Assembly (NCBI RefSeq): GCF_012689525.1
Contig: NZ_CP051514.1
Location: 1,054,001-1,118,000 of the forward strand
Reading direction: 5' to 3'
Source: Paraburkholderia aromaticivorans
GTDB lineage: Bacteria > Pseudomonadota > Gammaproteobacteria > Burkholderiales > Burkholderiaceae
Length of the DNA: 64,000 nt
The position numbers were made by a program, and so were the translations under genes. Every line of letters starts with the position of its first letter. Within the stretch, counting starts at the first letter, position 1. This document shows positions 63,233 to 64,000 of the stretch, one piece after another. The notes under the pieces were generated by a model. That model did no database searches. It was not told the DNA's origin and saw only the letters and a list, made by a program, of their open reading frames with translations.

Positions 63233-64000
63233 ATGTTATCTAAAGAAGACAACGAGTTGCTGACCCGCGTCAGCAATGGGGCGCCGATGGGGCAGATGCT
63301 CAAGCAAAACTGGTGGATTCCGGCGGCCTTGTCGGACAAGCTGGAAGCAGACGGAAAACCACTGCGAGTGCAACTATTCGGTGAGCAATACGTCGCCTTT
63401 CGCGCAACCAATGGCAAGGTCGGTTTCTTCGATGAAGCCTGCCCGCATCGGCGCGCGTCGCTCGCGCTGGGGCGCAACGAAGACAACGCCCTGCGGTGCA
63501 TTTTTCACGGCTGGAAATTTAACGTTGACGGCGTGACGGTGGGTGTGCCGACACAGCCGAACAACGAAGCGGAGTACTGCAAGCATGTACCGCTCAAGCA
63601 CTATCCGGTGCGGGAGGAAGGCGGAATTGTCTGGGTCTGGCTGGGCGAAGGCGCTACGCCCCCGAAATTCCCTGAGCTGCCGCTCGTCGGCCTGCCGCGC
63701 GAAAACTTCGTCGTATTCCGGCAGAAAGTCAATTCCAACTGGTTGCAGGGCGTGGAGACCACCATGGACTCCGCCCATCTCGGCGTGCTTCACCAAAGCT
63801 GGCTCGTCGGCTTCGGCGACATCGAATTCTCGTCGGAAAACATGGCGCCCGTGTATCACATTGCGCAAAAGCCCTTCGGCTTCCGCTATGCGGCCGTACG
63901 TGCGCTCAGGGACGGTCGCGCATACGTTCGCACGAACTCGTTCGTCATGCCGTGGTTCGGCATTGTTTCGCCCAACCAGTCTGACATCCAGGGCGGCAGC
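63233..64000 (+). CDS. Rieske oxygenase alpha subunit (phthalate-type), 3' partial
   Basis: 256 codons are visible and the frame is open at the window end. The Rieske centre is intact, CPHRRASLALG and CIFHGWKFNVDG (Cys-x-His then Cys-x2-His), and GVETTMDSAHLGVLH is the start of the mononuclear iron site. Similarity is to phthalate 4,5-dioxygenase and LigXa-type enzymes, which include O-demethylases. AAGGA is eight bases before ATG 63233, and the crotonase stop is 56 bases upstream. It should take electrons from the PDR-type reductase at 54.4 kb. Confidence 0.9.
   Translation, partial: MLSKEDNELLTRVSNGAPMGQMLKQNWWIPAALSDKLEADGKPLRVQLFGEQYVAFRATNGKVGFFDEACPHRRASLALGRNEDNALRCIFHGWKFNVDGVTVGVPTQPNNEAEYCKHVPLKHYPVREEGGIVWVWLGEGATPPKFPELPLVGLPRENFVVFRQKVNSNWLQGVETTMDSAHLGVLHQSWLVGFGDIEFSSENMAPVYHIAQKPFGFRYAAVRALRDGRAYVRTNSFVMPWFGIVSPNQSDIQGGS

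Noticed and set aside
1..64000. CRISPR array or tRNA genes
   Set aside because: No regularly spaced repeats and no cloverleaf-like segment were seen on reading both strands.

Overview
The window looks like a high-GC chromosomal or megaplasmid stretch from a beta-proteobacterium of the Burkholderiaceae, most likely the Paraburkholderia/Caballeronia/Burkholderia group. The evidence is GC-rich codon use, a DUF4148 protein, a truncated phaB-type reductase, a Burkholderia-style type VI secretion (T6SS) locus with a Thr-phosphorylation module, and a CoA-dependent aromatic catabolism cluster. Genus assignment is inference from gene content only.

Region 1 (1-7.6 kb) is a loosely packed accessory zone. 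It holds a DUF883 / YqjE-like / small membrane protein operon, two small hypotheticals, a putative glycosyltransferase, a membrane protein, a DUF2382 gene fused to the tail of an IS6 transposase, an IS3 tail remnant, and a striking 22-bp inverted repeat.

Region 2 (7.6-38.8 kb) is the T6SS island. Genes on the minus strand, in transcription order from 37.2 kb down, are a 90-aa hypothetical, hcp, tssA, tssB, tssC, tssE, tssF, tssG, clpV, a DUF4280 PAAR-like gene, vgrG, tagH (FHA), tssK, tssL (with OmpA domain), tssM and tagF. Converging from the left on the plus strand are a FecR-domain protein, a DUF3365 heme-HAMP membrane sensor (one frameshift), a PpkA-like Ser/Thr kinase and a PppA-like phosphatase. 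Further left are a YceI protein, an NHL-repeat lipoprotein and a 509-aa protein of unknown function that may be a T6SS client. An ECF sigma factor and its anti-sigma factor are divergent from the hcp side. No tssJ is visible.

Region 3 (38.8-53.5 kb) holds an HtrA protease and a zinc-type oxidoreductase, then a mobile-element graveyard: a Tn3-family element with recognisable 38-bp terminal repeats and a twice-frameshifted transposase, a broken tyrosine recombinase interrupted by an IS6 fragment, a truncated acetoacetyl-CoA reductase, another IS6 fragment, an XRE regulator pair, and an etfB gene whose 3' third is replaced by a TniQ-like zinc-ribbon sequence.

Region 4 (53.9-64 kb) is an intact catabolic cluster: a MarR regulator, a phthalate-dioxygenase-type reductase, an acyl-CoA dehydrogenase, a DUF35-hydroxyacyl-CoA dehydrogenase fusion and a thiolase-like protein lacking the nucleophilic Cys. 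Divergently transcribed are a feruloyl-CoA-synthase-like ligase, a crotonase and a Rieske oxygenase cut by the window end. Two near-identical palindromes (ATAAGG-N3-CCTTAT) sit in the divergent promoter. The set suggests CoA activation, side-chain shortening (possibly by retro-aldol cleavage) and ring hydroxylation or O-demethylation of an aromatic acid. The substrate cannot be read from the sequence.
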